From Rhodocyclaceae bacterium (GTDB taxonomy: Bacteria; Pseudomonadota; Gammaproteobacteria; Burkholderiales; Rhodocyclaceae): a DNA stretch of 39,922 nt. The position numbers were made by a program, and so were the translations under genes. This document shows positions 7,031 to 14,243 of this stretch, piece after piece. Each line of letters starts with the position of its first letter. The stretch's first letter is position 1. Below the pieces are notes generated by a model. It was not told the DNA's origin, did not search any database, and saw only the letters and a list, made by a program, of their open reading frames with translations. The stretch spans positions 1-39,922 of the forward strand of contig JAEUNH010000090.1 of assembly GCA_016791205.1 (NCBI GenBank), read 5' to 3'.

Positions 7031-8998
7031 ATGACCACGCTTCAGCTGGTGCTCGTCCTGCTCGCCTCGGCCGTGCTCGTGGTGGCGCTGTTCCGTTCGC
7101 TCAACCTGCCGCCGGTGCTGGGCTACCTGCTGGTGGGCGCGGCAATCGGTCCGCACGCCCTCGACCTGGTGCCCGATTCGGCGGCGGCCCGCCACCTGGC
7201 CGAGTTCGGCGTGGTGTTCCTGATGTTCTCCATCGGCCTGGAGTTCTCGCTGCCGCGCCTCTACAGCATGAAGCGCACGGTGTTCGGCCTGGGCCTGGCC
7301 CAGGTCGGCCTGACCCTCCTCATCAACATCCCGGTCGCCGTGCTGGCGGGACTGACTTTTTCCGCCGGCATCGCCCTGGGCGGCATCCTCGCCATGTCCT
7401 CCACTGCGCTGGTAGTCAAGATGCTGGCCGAGCGCATGCAGCTTGAATCGAAGCACGGCCGCGAGATCATCGGCGTGCTGCTGTTCCAGGATCTGGCCGT
7501 GGTGCCGCTGCTGATCCTCGTGCCGGCCCTGTCGCAGTCGCCCGAGGCGATGGCCGGGACACTGGCCGTGGCGGCGCTGAAGGCCGCCGTGGTGCTGTCG
7601 CTGATCCTGGTCTTCGGCCAGCGCCTGATGCGCGGCTGGTTCCACATCGTCGCCAGGCGCCGCTCGGCCGAGCTGTTCATGCTCAATGTCCTGCTGATCA
7701 CGCTCGGACTGGCCTACCTGACCGAGCTGGCCGGACTGTCGCTGGCGCTGGGCGCCTTCCTCGCCGGCATGCTGATCTCCGAGACCGAGTATCGCTACCA
7801 GGTGGAAGAGGACATCAAGCCCTTCCGCGACGTGCTGCTGGGGCTGTTCTTCATCACCGTCGGGATGTTTCTCGACGTCCGGGCGATCGCCGGCCAGTGG
7901 CCCTGGGTGGCCGGCCTGCTGGGGCTGCTGCTGGCCGGCAAATTCGTGCTCGTCGCCGGCCTCTCGAGGGCCTTCGGCGCCACGCCTGGAACCGCCATGC
8001 GCAGCGGCCTGTGGCTGTGCGCCGGCGGCGAGTTCGGCTTCGTGCTGATCTCCCACATCAAGGATCTGCCCCTGCTGCCGGGTGCCGCCCTGCAGGTGGT
8101 GACGGCGGCGCTGGTGCTCTCGATGCTCTGCGCCCCGCTGATCGTGATGCACAGCGAAAAGCTGGTGATGCGCTTCTGCGCCTCGGAATGGATGCTGCGC
8201 GCCATGGAGCTGACCCAGATCGCCGCCCGCTCGATGGCCACCGACAAGCACGCCATCATCTGCGGCTACGGCCGCAGCGGCCAGTATCTGGCCCGCTTCA
8301 TGGAGCAGGAGGGCATCTCCTACGTGGCCCTCGACCTCGATCCGGAGCGGGTGCGCGAGGCCGCCGCCGCCGGCGACACGGTGGTGTATGGCGACGCCGG
8401 CCGGCGCGAGGCGCTGGTGGCGGCCGGGTTGATGCGCGCCAGCGTGCTGATCGTCTCCTATGCCGATCCGGATTCGGCCCTGCGGGTGCTGGCCATGGTG
8501 CGCGAGCTGCGGCCCGAACTGCCGGTGGTGGTGCGCGCCGCCGACGAGAGCGACTTCGACCGCCTGTCGCTGGCCGGCGCCGCCGAGGTGGTGCCGGAGA
8601 CGCTGGAATCCTCCATCATGCTCGCCTCCCACGCCCTGGTGCTGCTCGGCGTGCCGATCAACCGCGTGGTGCGGCGCTTCCGCGAGGTGCGCGAGCAGCG
8701 CTACGACCTGCTGCGCGGCTTCTTCCACGGCGCCACCGACGCCGCCGACGACCTCGACGAGGCGCGACAGCCGCGCCTGCACTCGGTGGTGCTCAACCCC
8801 GGCGCCTGGGGCATCGGCCGGACCATCGGCGAGCTCGGACTGGAGCGCTTCCAGATCACGGTGTCGTTGATTCGCCGGCGCGGCATCCGCGCCGTCAGCC
8901 CGGCCCCCGAAGCGCGCCTGGAGGCGGGCGACGTGGTGGTGCTGCTGGGCCTGCCGGACGGGCTGGCGGCGGGGGAGAACCGGCTGCTGAAGGGGTGA
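7031..8998 (+). CDS. Kef/YbaL-type monovalent cation:proton antiporter (CPA2) with RCK domain
   Basis: The protein has 655 residues. About 12 membrane helices fill residues 1-385 (Na/H exchanger fold, with P-P-V-L-G-Y-L-L-V-G and the F-S-I-G-L-E-F-S motif). A TrkA-N domain begins H-A-I-I-C-G-Y-G-R-S-G-Q near residue 412, and a TrkA-C domain occupies the last 80 or so residues. Family members exchange K+ for H+ across the inner membrane, gated by nucleotide or glutathione adducts. The gene diverges from kdsD. Its last 47 bp before the final Gly codon are duplicated at 10196-10242, so the present 3' end is a regenerated junction. Confidence 0.9.
   Translation: MTTLQLVLVLLASAVLVVALFRSLNLPPVLGYLLVGAAIGPHALDLVPDSAAARHLAEFGVVFLMFSIGLEFSLPRLYSMKRTVFGLGLAQVGLTLLINIPVAVLAGLTFSAGIALGGILAMSSTALVVKMLAERMQLESKHGREIIGVLLFQDLAVVPLLILVPALSQSPEAMAGTLAVAALKAAVVLSLILVFGQRLMRGWFHIVARRRSAELFMLNVLLITLGLAYLTELAGLSLALGAFLAGMLISETEYRYQVEEDIKPFRDVLLGLFFITVGMFLDVRAIAGQWPWVAGLLGLLLAGKFVLVAGLSRAFGATPGTAMRSGLWLCAGGEFGFVLISHIKDLPLLPGAALQVVTAALVLSMLCAPLIVMHSEKLVMRFCASEWMLRAMELTQIAARSMATDKHAIICGYGRSGQYLARFMEQEGISYVALDLDPERVREAAAAGDTVVYGDAGRREALVAAGLMRASVLIVSYADPDSALRVLAMVRELRPELPVVVRAADESDFDRLSLAGAAEVVPETLESSIMLASHALVLLGVPINRVVRRFREVREQRYDLLRGFFHGATDAADDLDEARQPRLHSVVLNPGAWGIGRTIGELGLERFQITVSLIRRRGIRAVSPAPEARLEAGDVVVLLGLPDGLAAGENRLLKG
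8948..8994 (+). repeat. 47-bp direct repeat, left copy (inside kef 3' end)
   Basis: This is identical over 47 bp to 10196-10242. It encodes the end of the antiporter (G-L-P-D-G-L-A-A-G-E-N-R-L-L-K plus two bases of the last Gly codon) and is followed by GTGA. The pair flanks a 1.2-kb segment with one gene, resembling the attL/attR repeats made when an element integrates into the 3' end of a gene and restores it. Confidence 0.9.
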
Positions 8999-9005
8999 TG
9001 GGCCG

Positions 9006-9085
9006 GATTTGCCATGATTTGCCAGCTTGGTTACTATACAAATCATGTGAAGTATAGTAACTAGGGGCCGTCATGCGATTTGCCA
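9006..9085 (+). repeat. Three copies of GATTTGCCA around the insert gene start
   Basis: The 9-mer lies at 9006-9014, 9016-9024 and 9077-9085. The first two are exactly 10 bp apart, one helical turn, and the third overlaps the second to fifth codons of the nucleotidyltransferase gene. A related GAATTTGCCA occurs at 10131-10140 near the other end of the insert. They could be protein-binding iterons. Confidence 0.55.
9030..9061. promoter_or_regulatory. Operator-like inverted repeat upstream of the nucleotidyltransferase gene
   Basis: The perfect 10-bp arms GTTACTATAC (9030-9039) and GTATAGTAAC (9052-9061) are separated by 12 bp and end 11 bp before the ATG. The dyad is AT-rich against a GC-rich background. 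The position suits a repressor operator or an mRNA hairpin over the ribosome site (GGGG at 9064-9067). Confidence 0.6.
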
Positions 9086-10110
9086 ATCTGCCGCTGTCGG
9101 CACAGACAGCCTATGCCGAGCTGTTCAGCCAGGCGCAGGGATTCGAAATGACCAATGCCCTGGCCGGTCTAACGGGGGCATTTCACAGGCGCGAGCTGAA
9201 GGGCCGCGACTACTGGTATTTCGGTTATCGGGATATCGACCGGAAATTGCGCATGGTCTATGTCGGTCCCGACAGCGAGAGGGTCCGGGCCCTGGTGGGC
9301 AAGTTCGAGCAGGTCCTCAAGGACAAGCCGCTGGTGCCGCCGGCACGAATGGCCTTTGCCGCAGGATGCGCACCGGCGGCGCCCAAGCATTTCCGCATCA
9401 TCAAGCGTCTCGCCGACTATGGTTTCTTTCGCGCCGGCGGCATTCTTGTCGGCACGCATGCATTTCTTGCCATGGGCAATATGCTCGGCGTCCGCTGGCA
9501 GGAAGGTTCGGCAACCCTCGATGTGGATCTCGCCCATGCCGGCCGCAATATTTCCGTTGCCTTGCCTGCCAACCTCAGAATCGATGTCCATGGCGCGCTT
9601 GAGTCGCTGGAGATGGGCCTCTTGCCCATCATGCAATTCGACGGCAGGGCGGGAGCGCAGTACCGCAATCCCCGGGATCAGGAACTGCGGCTGGACTTCG
9701 TCACAAGCAAGGCGCGCGGCCATCGTTTCGTGGTCATGAAGGATCTGAATCTTGCGCTGGAACCGCTCAAGTTCATGGAGTTCTCGCTGGAACAGACGAC
9801 CCAGGGGTGCGTGTTCTCGAATCTCGGCGCCTGCGTGGTGAATTTGCCGGCCCCCGAGCGCTTTGCGGTCCACAAGCTCATCGTCCATGGTGAGCGGCCG
9901 ATGAGCGAACGCGCCAAGGCCGTCAAGGATTTGCTGCAGGCGGCCAGTATCGCGAGCTACTTTCTTGCGCAGGGGCAGGCCGAGGTGTTCAACGCAGCCT
10001 GGCGCGATGCCCGCGGACGAGGCCGGGGGTGGCGCTCGCGTGCCGAGCAGGGGAGGAAAGCGATGCTGCGGATCGCCCCCGATCTTGCCGACGAGGCGCT
10101 ATGGGCCTAG
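9073..10110 (+). CDS. GSU2403/NTP_transf_8-type nucleotidyltransferase-fold protein (insert cargo)
   Basis: The protein has 345 residues. The central part fits a polymerase-beta-type nucleotidyltransferase: G-G-I-L-V-G-T-H-A-F near residues 122-131 (the hG[G/S] motif), acids D150 and D152 in L-D-V-D-L-A, and a third acid D208 in L-R-L-D-F-V-T. The R-F-A-V-H-K-L-I-V motif near residue 263 is typical of the PF12281 family and its AbiEii-like relatives. No biochemical function is established for most members; toxin or defence roles are inferred only from fold. The gene is visibly less GC-rich than its neighbours and sits alone between the 47-bp repeats, which suggests horizontal acquisition. No antitoxin gene is adjacent. 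Confidence 0.75.
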   Translation: MRFANLPLSAQTAYAELFSQAQGFEMTNALAGLTGAFHRRELKGRDYWYFGYRDIDRKLRMVYVGPDSERVRALVGKFEQVLKDKPLVPPARMAFAAGCAPAAPKHFRIIKRLADYGFFRAGGILVGTHAFLAMGNMLGVRWQEGSATLDVDLAHAGRNISVALPANLRIDVHGALESLEMGLLPIMQFDGRAGAQYRNPRDQELRLDFVTSKARGHRFVVMKDLNLALEPLKFMEFSLEQTTQGCVFSNLGACVVNLPAPERFAVHKLIVHGERPMSERAKAVKDLLQAASIASYFLAQGQAEVFNAAWRDARGRGRGWRSRAEQGRKAMLRIAPDLADEALWA

Positions 10111-10138
10111 ATGGTTTGGCGTCGTGGCCAGAATTTGC

Positions 10139-10165
10139 CACCGTCCTGCGGAGACAGACTTTTTT
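10139..10165 (-). repeat. Dispersed short repeat, copy A (AAAAGTC...GGACGG type)
   Basis: Read on the minus strand the sequence is AAAAGTCTGTCTCCGCAGGA followed by CGG. Related sequences occur at 14946-14971 (plus), 18489-18513 (minus) and 38312-38337 (minus). This copy lies in the non-coding tail of the insert between the nucleotidyltransferase stop and the right 47-bp repeat. Confidence 0.45.
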
Positions 10166-10195
10166 CCGGCAACGGGAAAGACCGAGGCGCTGACA

Positions 10196-10242
10196 GGCCT
10201 GCCGGACGGGCTGGCGGCGGGGGAGAACCGGCTGCTGAAGGG
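10196..10242 (+). repeat. 47-bp direct repeat, right copy (orphan kef 3' end)
   Basis: This is identical to 8948-8994 and is followed by ATAA, so it would encode the same C-terminal residues ending L-L-K-G-stop. It no longer belongs to a gene. It is directly followed by the hairpin at 10249-10270, which was probably the original flank of the antiporter gene before the insertion. Confidence 0.9.
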
Positions 10243-10270
10243 ATAAAAAAGCCCGCCGGAGGGCGGGCTT
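10243..10270 (-). terminator. Terminator of the prepilin gene
   Basis: The 9-bp stem 10249-10257/10262-10270 has a 4-nt loop and is followed on the minus strand by a T run (10250-10245). It lies 20 bp past the prepilin stop. On the plus strand the stem ends in only two T residues, so it is a weaker terminator in the kef direction. Confidence 0.85.
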
Positions 10271-10290
10271 GAAGTCGCAAAGATGAGTTT

Positions 10291-10977
10291 TCAGTTGGCG
10301 ATGCAGATCGTATACAGGGTGGCATCGTCGGCCGGGGTGACCGCGTAGAATGCGGCCGCCGTGGCCAGCGTTCCGCCGACCGCCGTACCCAGCACCCGCA
10401 CGGTGCCGGTGGTGGTGTTGCCGTCGTCGATGGTGGTGTCGATCTGGCGGGCGAAGCGCCCCTGCACCCCTGCCGTGCAGACGTAGAAGTTGGCCGGCCA
10501 GGGATTGGGGACGACGGTCGACACCGGATCGCCGGTGATGCCCAGCGGGCCGCCGTCGGCGTTGCGGGGGAGGTATTCCGCATCGGCGGTGTTGGCCGTG
10601 CCGCTGGCCAGGTTGGACAGGCGCACATGCTGCCAGAAGAGGAAACTTTCCGTCCCGGCAGCCGAGTTCCAGGCGCCGTTGATGCGCGCATCGCCGGCGC
10701 AAGGGCTGGGGTTCGGCGCATTGCAGAGCGTGGCGTTGGCGGTGGCGGTGGCGCCGACGTGGTTGACCACCAGCGGGTCGTCGCCGGGCAGGGCCTTGAA
10801 CTTGTCCTGATAGGCGTAGATGAAGGTCGACACCGAGCGGAGGTCGTTCACAATATTCTTGACCTTCGCGCTGTTGATCAATTCCTGGCCCTTCAACACG
10901 CCGCCGAGCAACAGGCCGATGATCACCAGCACGATGGCGATTTCGACCAGGGTGAAACCAAGCTGTTTTTGTCTCAC
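10291..10977 (-). CDS. Type IV prepilin (probable structural pilin)
   Basis: The protein has 228 residues from a GTG at 10977, chosen because AGGAGA lies 6 bp upstream and the leader becomes the short M-R-Q-K-Q-L-G. A prepilin peptidase site follows (G7 then F-T-L-V-E, with the conserved Glu at mature position 5) and then a hydrophobic helix I-A-I-V-L-V-I-I-G-L-L-L. Four cysteines lie in the globular part and could form two disulfides. It is monocistronic, with a sigma54-type promoter and its own terminator, and stands apart from the assembly genes. This suggests high, regulated expression, so it is a candidate major subunit. Confidence 0.88.
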   Translation of the reverse strand: MRQKQLGFTLVEIAIVLVIIGLLLGGVLKGQELINSAKVKNIVNDLRSVSTFIYAYQDKFKALPGDDPLVVNHVGATATANATLCNAPNPSPCAGDARINGAWNSAAGTESFLFWQHVRLSNLASGTANTADAEYLPRNADGGPLGITGDPVSTVVPNPWPANFYVCTAGVQGRFARQIDTTIDDGNTTTGTVRVLGTAVGGTLATAAAFYAVTPADDATLYTICIAN

Positions 10978-11014
10978 GGTATTCTCCTGAGTAATGATCC
11001 TGCGACCATAGCCA

Positions 11015-11030
11015 AGCAAATCGCGTTCCA
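11015..11030 (-). promoter_or_regulatory. Sigma54 (-24/-12) promoter of the prepilin gene
   Basis: On the minus strand the sequence is TGGAACGCGATTTGCT. It matches the sigma54 consensus TGGCACG-N4-TTGCW at all but one base, with GG and GC exactly 10 bp apart. Transcription would start near 11004, about 27 nt before the GTG start codon. A sigma54-type activator (GAFTGA motif) is encoded at 29663-31126. Confidence 0.8.
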
Positions 11031-11062
11031 TGCGGTTTTTTCTATAACTTAGGGCATATATG

Positions 11063-11099
11063 GTGAATATTTCACGGAAGCTTGTCGGAGTTTCGACAA
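11063..11099. promoter_or_regulatory. Two inverted repeats, candidate activator sites upstream of the sigma54 promoter
   Basis: GTGAA-TAT-TTCAC lies at 11063-11075. TTGTCG-GAGTTT-CGACAA lies at 11082-11099. Both have perfect arms and are centred about 65 and 86 bp upstream of the predicted prepilin start point, the distance at which sigma54 activators commonly bind. They also lie just before the divergent histidine kinase gene, so they may serve both. Confidence 0.55.
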
Positions 11100-11127
11100 T
11101 ACTGTCGCCATGCCGTCAGGAAAATCC

Positions 11128-12852
11128 ATGAAGCCCACGGGATCCGCCTTCGCCCGGTTTGCCCAGCAGCAACGGCGCTGGGTCCTCTTGAGCTTTCTGG
11201 GCCTGCTGCATCTGCTGGTCCTGCAGGGCATCGAGAGCGGAGTCGGACGGACCCTGCTGGCAGTGCATATCGGCCTGTTCATCCTCTGGCAGCCCTTCAT
11301 CCGCGCCGAGCTGCGGCTCAGCGGGTTGCAGCTGGCGGCGATCCTGGCCGGGGTCGCGGCGGCCCTCTACTGGGCCAGCGGCTGGCTGCTGATCCTCTGG
11401 ATCATGGCGCTGGCCGGCATGATCGGCGGCAAGGTGTTCTTCTTCTCCGAGCGCGGCGCCAAGGTCTTCTATCTTCTGGTTCTCGGCTATCTGATCGGCC
11501 TGCTGCTCTTCGTCATGGTGCCGCAGGTGCTGCCCAGCCCGCTGGTGCGCTCGGTGGAATACCTGCTGCTGGCCAAGTACGTCCTGCCGGCCCTGTTCCC
11601 GGTGATGCTGCTGCTGCCCGCCGAGCGGGAGGCGGAGAGCGGGGCCGAGGTGATCGATTTCGTCTACAGCGCCTTCATCTTCCTGCTTCTGGCGGTGCTG
11701 GTGCTGGGCGGCCTGGCCTCGATGCTGCTGCTCAAGCGCAGCTATTTCGAGTCGCTGGTGGTGACGATCATCGTGCTGTCCACCGTCCTCTTGGTGATGG
11801 CCTGGGCCTGGAATCCGCGGATGCGCTTCGCCGGCCTGAACGTGTTCTTTTCCCGCTACCTGCTGTCGGTCGGATTGCCCTTCGAGCAGTGGCTGCACAA
11901 CCTCGCCGACAATCTGCAGCGGGAGGACGAGCCGGAGAAATTCCTGGCGGCCTCGCTGGAGGACATGATCCTGCTGCCCTGGGTCAATGGCTGCGAGTGG
12001 CAGGTGCCGGGCGGCAGGGGCAGCAACGGCAGGCCGGAGGGGCAGCGCAGCGAATTCCAGCGCGGCCAGCTTCGGCTGGCGATATTCACCCAGCAGTCGC
12101 TCAGCCCGGCCCTCATCTGGCATTTCGACCTGCTGGCCCAGTTGCTGGCCGAGTTCTACGAGGCCAAGCTGCGCGCCGCCGAGCTGCAGCAGATCAGCTA
12201 CGTCAAGGCCATCCACCAGACCGGCGCCCGCCTGACGCACGACGTGAAGAACCTGCTGCAGTCGTTGAACGCGCTCTGCCTGGCGGCCACCAGCGAGGGC
12301 GAGTCGCCCTCGCCCGAATACCAGGCCCTGCTCCGACGCCAGCTGCCGGTGATCGCCCAGCGCCTGCAGCAGACCATGGACAAGCTCCGCCGCCCGGAGC
12401 TGGAGGGCGCCCAGCTGCTGGCCGCCGGGCGCTGGTGGGAGGCTTTGCAGTCGCGCTATGCCCGGGAGGGGATCAGCTTCATCCCGGCGCGCCTCGATTC
12501 GGAGCAACCGCTGCCGGCGACGCTGTTCAACAGCGCCGCGGAAAACCTGCTGGAAAACGCCCTCGCCAAGAAGAAGGATGCGCCGAAGCTGCAGATCAGC
12601 GTTGGCCTCGGCCTCGATCCGCAGCCGACGCTGACGGTCTGCGACGACGGCGCCGCCATTCCCGCCGAGGTCAGGGAAACCCTGCTGCGCGAGCCGGTGG
12701 CCTCGAGCGCCGGGCTCGGCATCGGCCTCTACCAGACCGCCCGGCACGCCCAGTTCTATGGCTATGAACTGAGGGTGATGTGCAATGAGCCGGGGCGGGT
12801 GTGCTTCGAACTGGGCCGGCCGGCGGAGGCCGATTCCGCTACGGTGGGCTGA
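11128..12852 (+). CDS. Membrane histidine kinase, PrsK-like
   Basis: The protein has 574 residues from the ATG at 11128, which has AGGA 7 bp upstream; an ATG at 11110 would add six residues and lacks a ribosome site. Seven to eight membrane helices fill residues 18-245. A GAF-like linker follows, then the phosphoacceptor His371 in T-H-D-V-K-N-L-L-Q, N-box N-L-L-E-N-A-L (about 473-479), G1 box C-D-D-G-A-A-I (505-511) and G2 G-L-G-I-G-L (529-534). The H-D-V-K-N-L signature and the many-helix sensor resemble PrsK of PEP-CTERM/XrtA systems rather than PilS. The gene diverges from the prepilin gene. Its end overlaps the adenylate cyclase end by 14 bp. Confidence 0.82.
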   Translation: MKPTGSAFARFAQQQRRWVLLSFLGLLHLLVLQGIESGVGRTLLAVHIGLFILWQPFIRAELRLSGLQLAAILAGVAAALYWASGWLLILWIMALAGMIGGKVFFFSERGAKVFYLLVLGYLIGLLLFVMVPQVLPSPLVRSVEYLLLAKYVLPALFPVMLLLPAEREAESGAEVIDFVYSAFIFLLLAVLVLGGLASMLLLKRSYFESLVVTIIVLSTVLLVMAWAWNPRMRFAGLNVFFSRYLLSVGLPFEQWLHNLADNLQREDEPEKFLAASLEDMILLPWVNGCEWQVPGGRGSNGRPEGQRSEFQRGQLRLAIFTQQSLSPALIWHFDLLAQLLAEFYEAKLRAAELQQISYVKAIHQTGARLTHDVKNLLQSLNALCLAATSEGESPSPEYQALLRRQLPVIAQRLQQTMDKLRRPELEGAQLLAAGRWWEALQSRYAREGISFIPARLDSEQPLPATLFNSAAENLLENALAKKKDAPKLQISVGLGLDPQPTLTVCDDGAAIPAEVRETLLREPVASSAGLGIGLYQTARHAQFYGYELRVMCNEPGRVCFELGRPAEADSATVG

Positions 12853-14137
12853 GCGCCTGCTGGCCGGCCTGCCTGCGGCCGACGAGGCGATGCACTTCGG
12901 TGTCGCCCTTGCCCTTCAGGTAGATGGTCTGGGGCTCATAGAAGTCGAAGCGGTCCTTGAGGCGTCGCCAGGTGGTCGTGTCCACCTGGATCATCCCCGG
13001 CACCCCCTCGGAGGTGATGCGGCTGGCGATGTTCACCGTGTCGCCCCACAGGTCGTAGATGAACTTTTTCTTGCCGACCACGCCGGCCACCACCGGCCCG
13101 GTGCCGATGCCGATGCGCACTTCGAGATGGGCCTCGTTGACCGAGAAGTCGCGCCGCAGCAGGTCGCGCATGGCCAGCGCCATGTCGGCGATGGCGTCGG
13201 AGTAATCGACTTCGCCGTCGTTGAGCCCGCCCGCCACCATGTAGGCGTCGCCGATGGTCTTGATCTTCTCCAGTCCGTATTTTTCCGCCAGCTCGTCGAA
13301 GGAGGAAAAGATCCGGTTGAGCATGGCGAACACCTGGGTCGGCGCCATGCCCTCGGCGACATGCGTGAAGTTGACGATGTCGGCGAACATCACCGTGACG
13401 TCGGCGAAGCCGTCGGCGATGGTCTGGTTGCTGCTCTTCAGGCGCTCGGCCACGGTGCCGGGCAGGATGTTCAGCAGCAGGCGCTCCGAGCGCTCCTGCT
13501 CGATCTGCAGCAGGCGGTGGGCATCGGAGAGCCGCTCCTGGGCCCGCTGCTTCTCGATGGTGGCGAAGCGCAGCAGCAGGAAGACGATGGTGGACACCGC
13601 CGCGAAGTTGAGGGCGAAGAACACCACCGCGGTGCGGATGGGGACCAGCGACTTGGTCTGCATTTCCAGCGAGGCCAGGTGGTAGTCGAAGAACCCCGAC
13701 ATCAGCAGCAGGAACAGGTAGGCGATGAACCAGGCGAAGGCCTCGCGCACCCCGAAGAACAGGATCGCCCCGACCGGCGCCAGCAGGCCCCAGATGGTGA
13801 TGCCGCTGGCGGTGATGAAGTTGCCGATGCTCCATTGCACGACGAAGGGAAAGAACAGGAACAGCGAAAGCTGGCTGAGGCGGAAGAAGTTGAAGTTGCC
13901 CCACTTGATGTAGACGGCCAGGTTGATGGCCAGCAGCATCTGGAAGGCGAAGGGCAGGTTCGAGGAGAGCTGCGGCCCCAGGCTCCAGTAGATCACCAGC
14001 CAGAGCATCGAGGCGACGCTGGCCAGGCCGGTGGCGAACATCAGCAGCGACTTGTTCAGACGCAGATCGTCGCTGTCGCTCGGATCGATGCCGGCGGTGC
14101 GCAGTCTGTCGAGGAGGCTGGTTGAGCCACCCGTCAT
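12839..14137 (-). CDS. Membrane-bound class III adenylate cyclase
   Basis: The protein has 432 residues. About six membrane helices lie in residues 30-190, a short coiled linker (190-222) follows, and then a class III cyclase domain. Both metal aspartates are present (D253 in V-M-F-A-D-I-V-N-F-T and D297 in G-D-A-Y). The adenine-specifying Lys293 (K-I-K-T-I-G-D) and Asp362 (Y-D-L-W-G-D) are also there, as are transition-state residues N369 and R373 (V-N-I-A-S-R). Cyclic AMP production is therefore expected, not cGMP. It lies downstream of the second prepilin and tail-to-tail with the histidine kinase. cAMP control of type IV pili is known in other bacteria, which makes a regulatory link plausible. 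Confidence 0.9.
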   Translation of the reverse strand: MTGGSTSLLDRLRTAGIDPSDSDDLRLNKSLLMFATGLASVASMLWLVIYWSLGPQLSSNLPFAFQMLLAINLAVYIKWGNFNFFRLSQLSLFLFFPFVVQWSIGNFITASGITIWGLLAPVGAILFFGVREAFAWFIAYLFLLLMSGFFDYHLASLEMQTKSLVPIRTAVVFFALNFAAVSTIVFLLLRFATIEKQRAQERLSDAHRLLQIEQERSERLLLNILPGTVAERLKSSNQTIADGFADVTVMFADIVNFTHVAEGMAPTQVFAMLNRIFSSFDELAEKYGLEKIKTIGDAYMVAGGLNDGEVDYSDAIADMALAMRDLLRRDFSVNEAHLEVRIGIGTGPVVAGVVGKKKFIYDLWGDTVNIASRITSEGVPGMIQVDTTTWRRLKDRFDFYEPQTIYLKGKGDTEVHRLVGRRQAGQQALSPP

Positions 14138-14243
14138 GCGGGTCTCCGTAAGGGTTGCGACGGGTGGGCCCGCCTTTCAGCGAAGTTTCGCAGGAATGGG
14201 GCGCGCTGGCAAGGATGGCGGCATAGCCGCAACTTGCGGAATC

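Noticed and set aside
7007-9046. A 679-codon minus-strand open frame opposite the Kef-type gene
   Set aside because: The sequence is full of Gln, His, Gly and Arg and has no domain; the plus strand encodes a recognisable antiporter over its entire length.
9965-10246. A small plus-strand frame ending in the antiporter C-terminal residues
   Set aside because: It combines an out-of-frame part of the nucleotidyltransferase gene with the right 47-bp repeat; it is not a gene.
10243-10270. The hairpin after the right 47-bp repeat as a plus-strand terminator
   Set aside because: The T run is on the minus-strand side; only two T follow on the plus strand, so it primarily terminates the prepilin gene.
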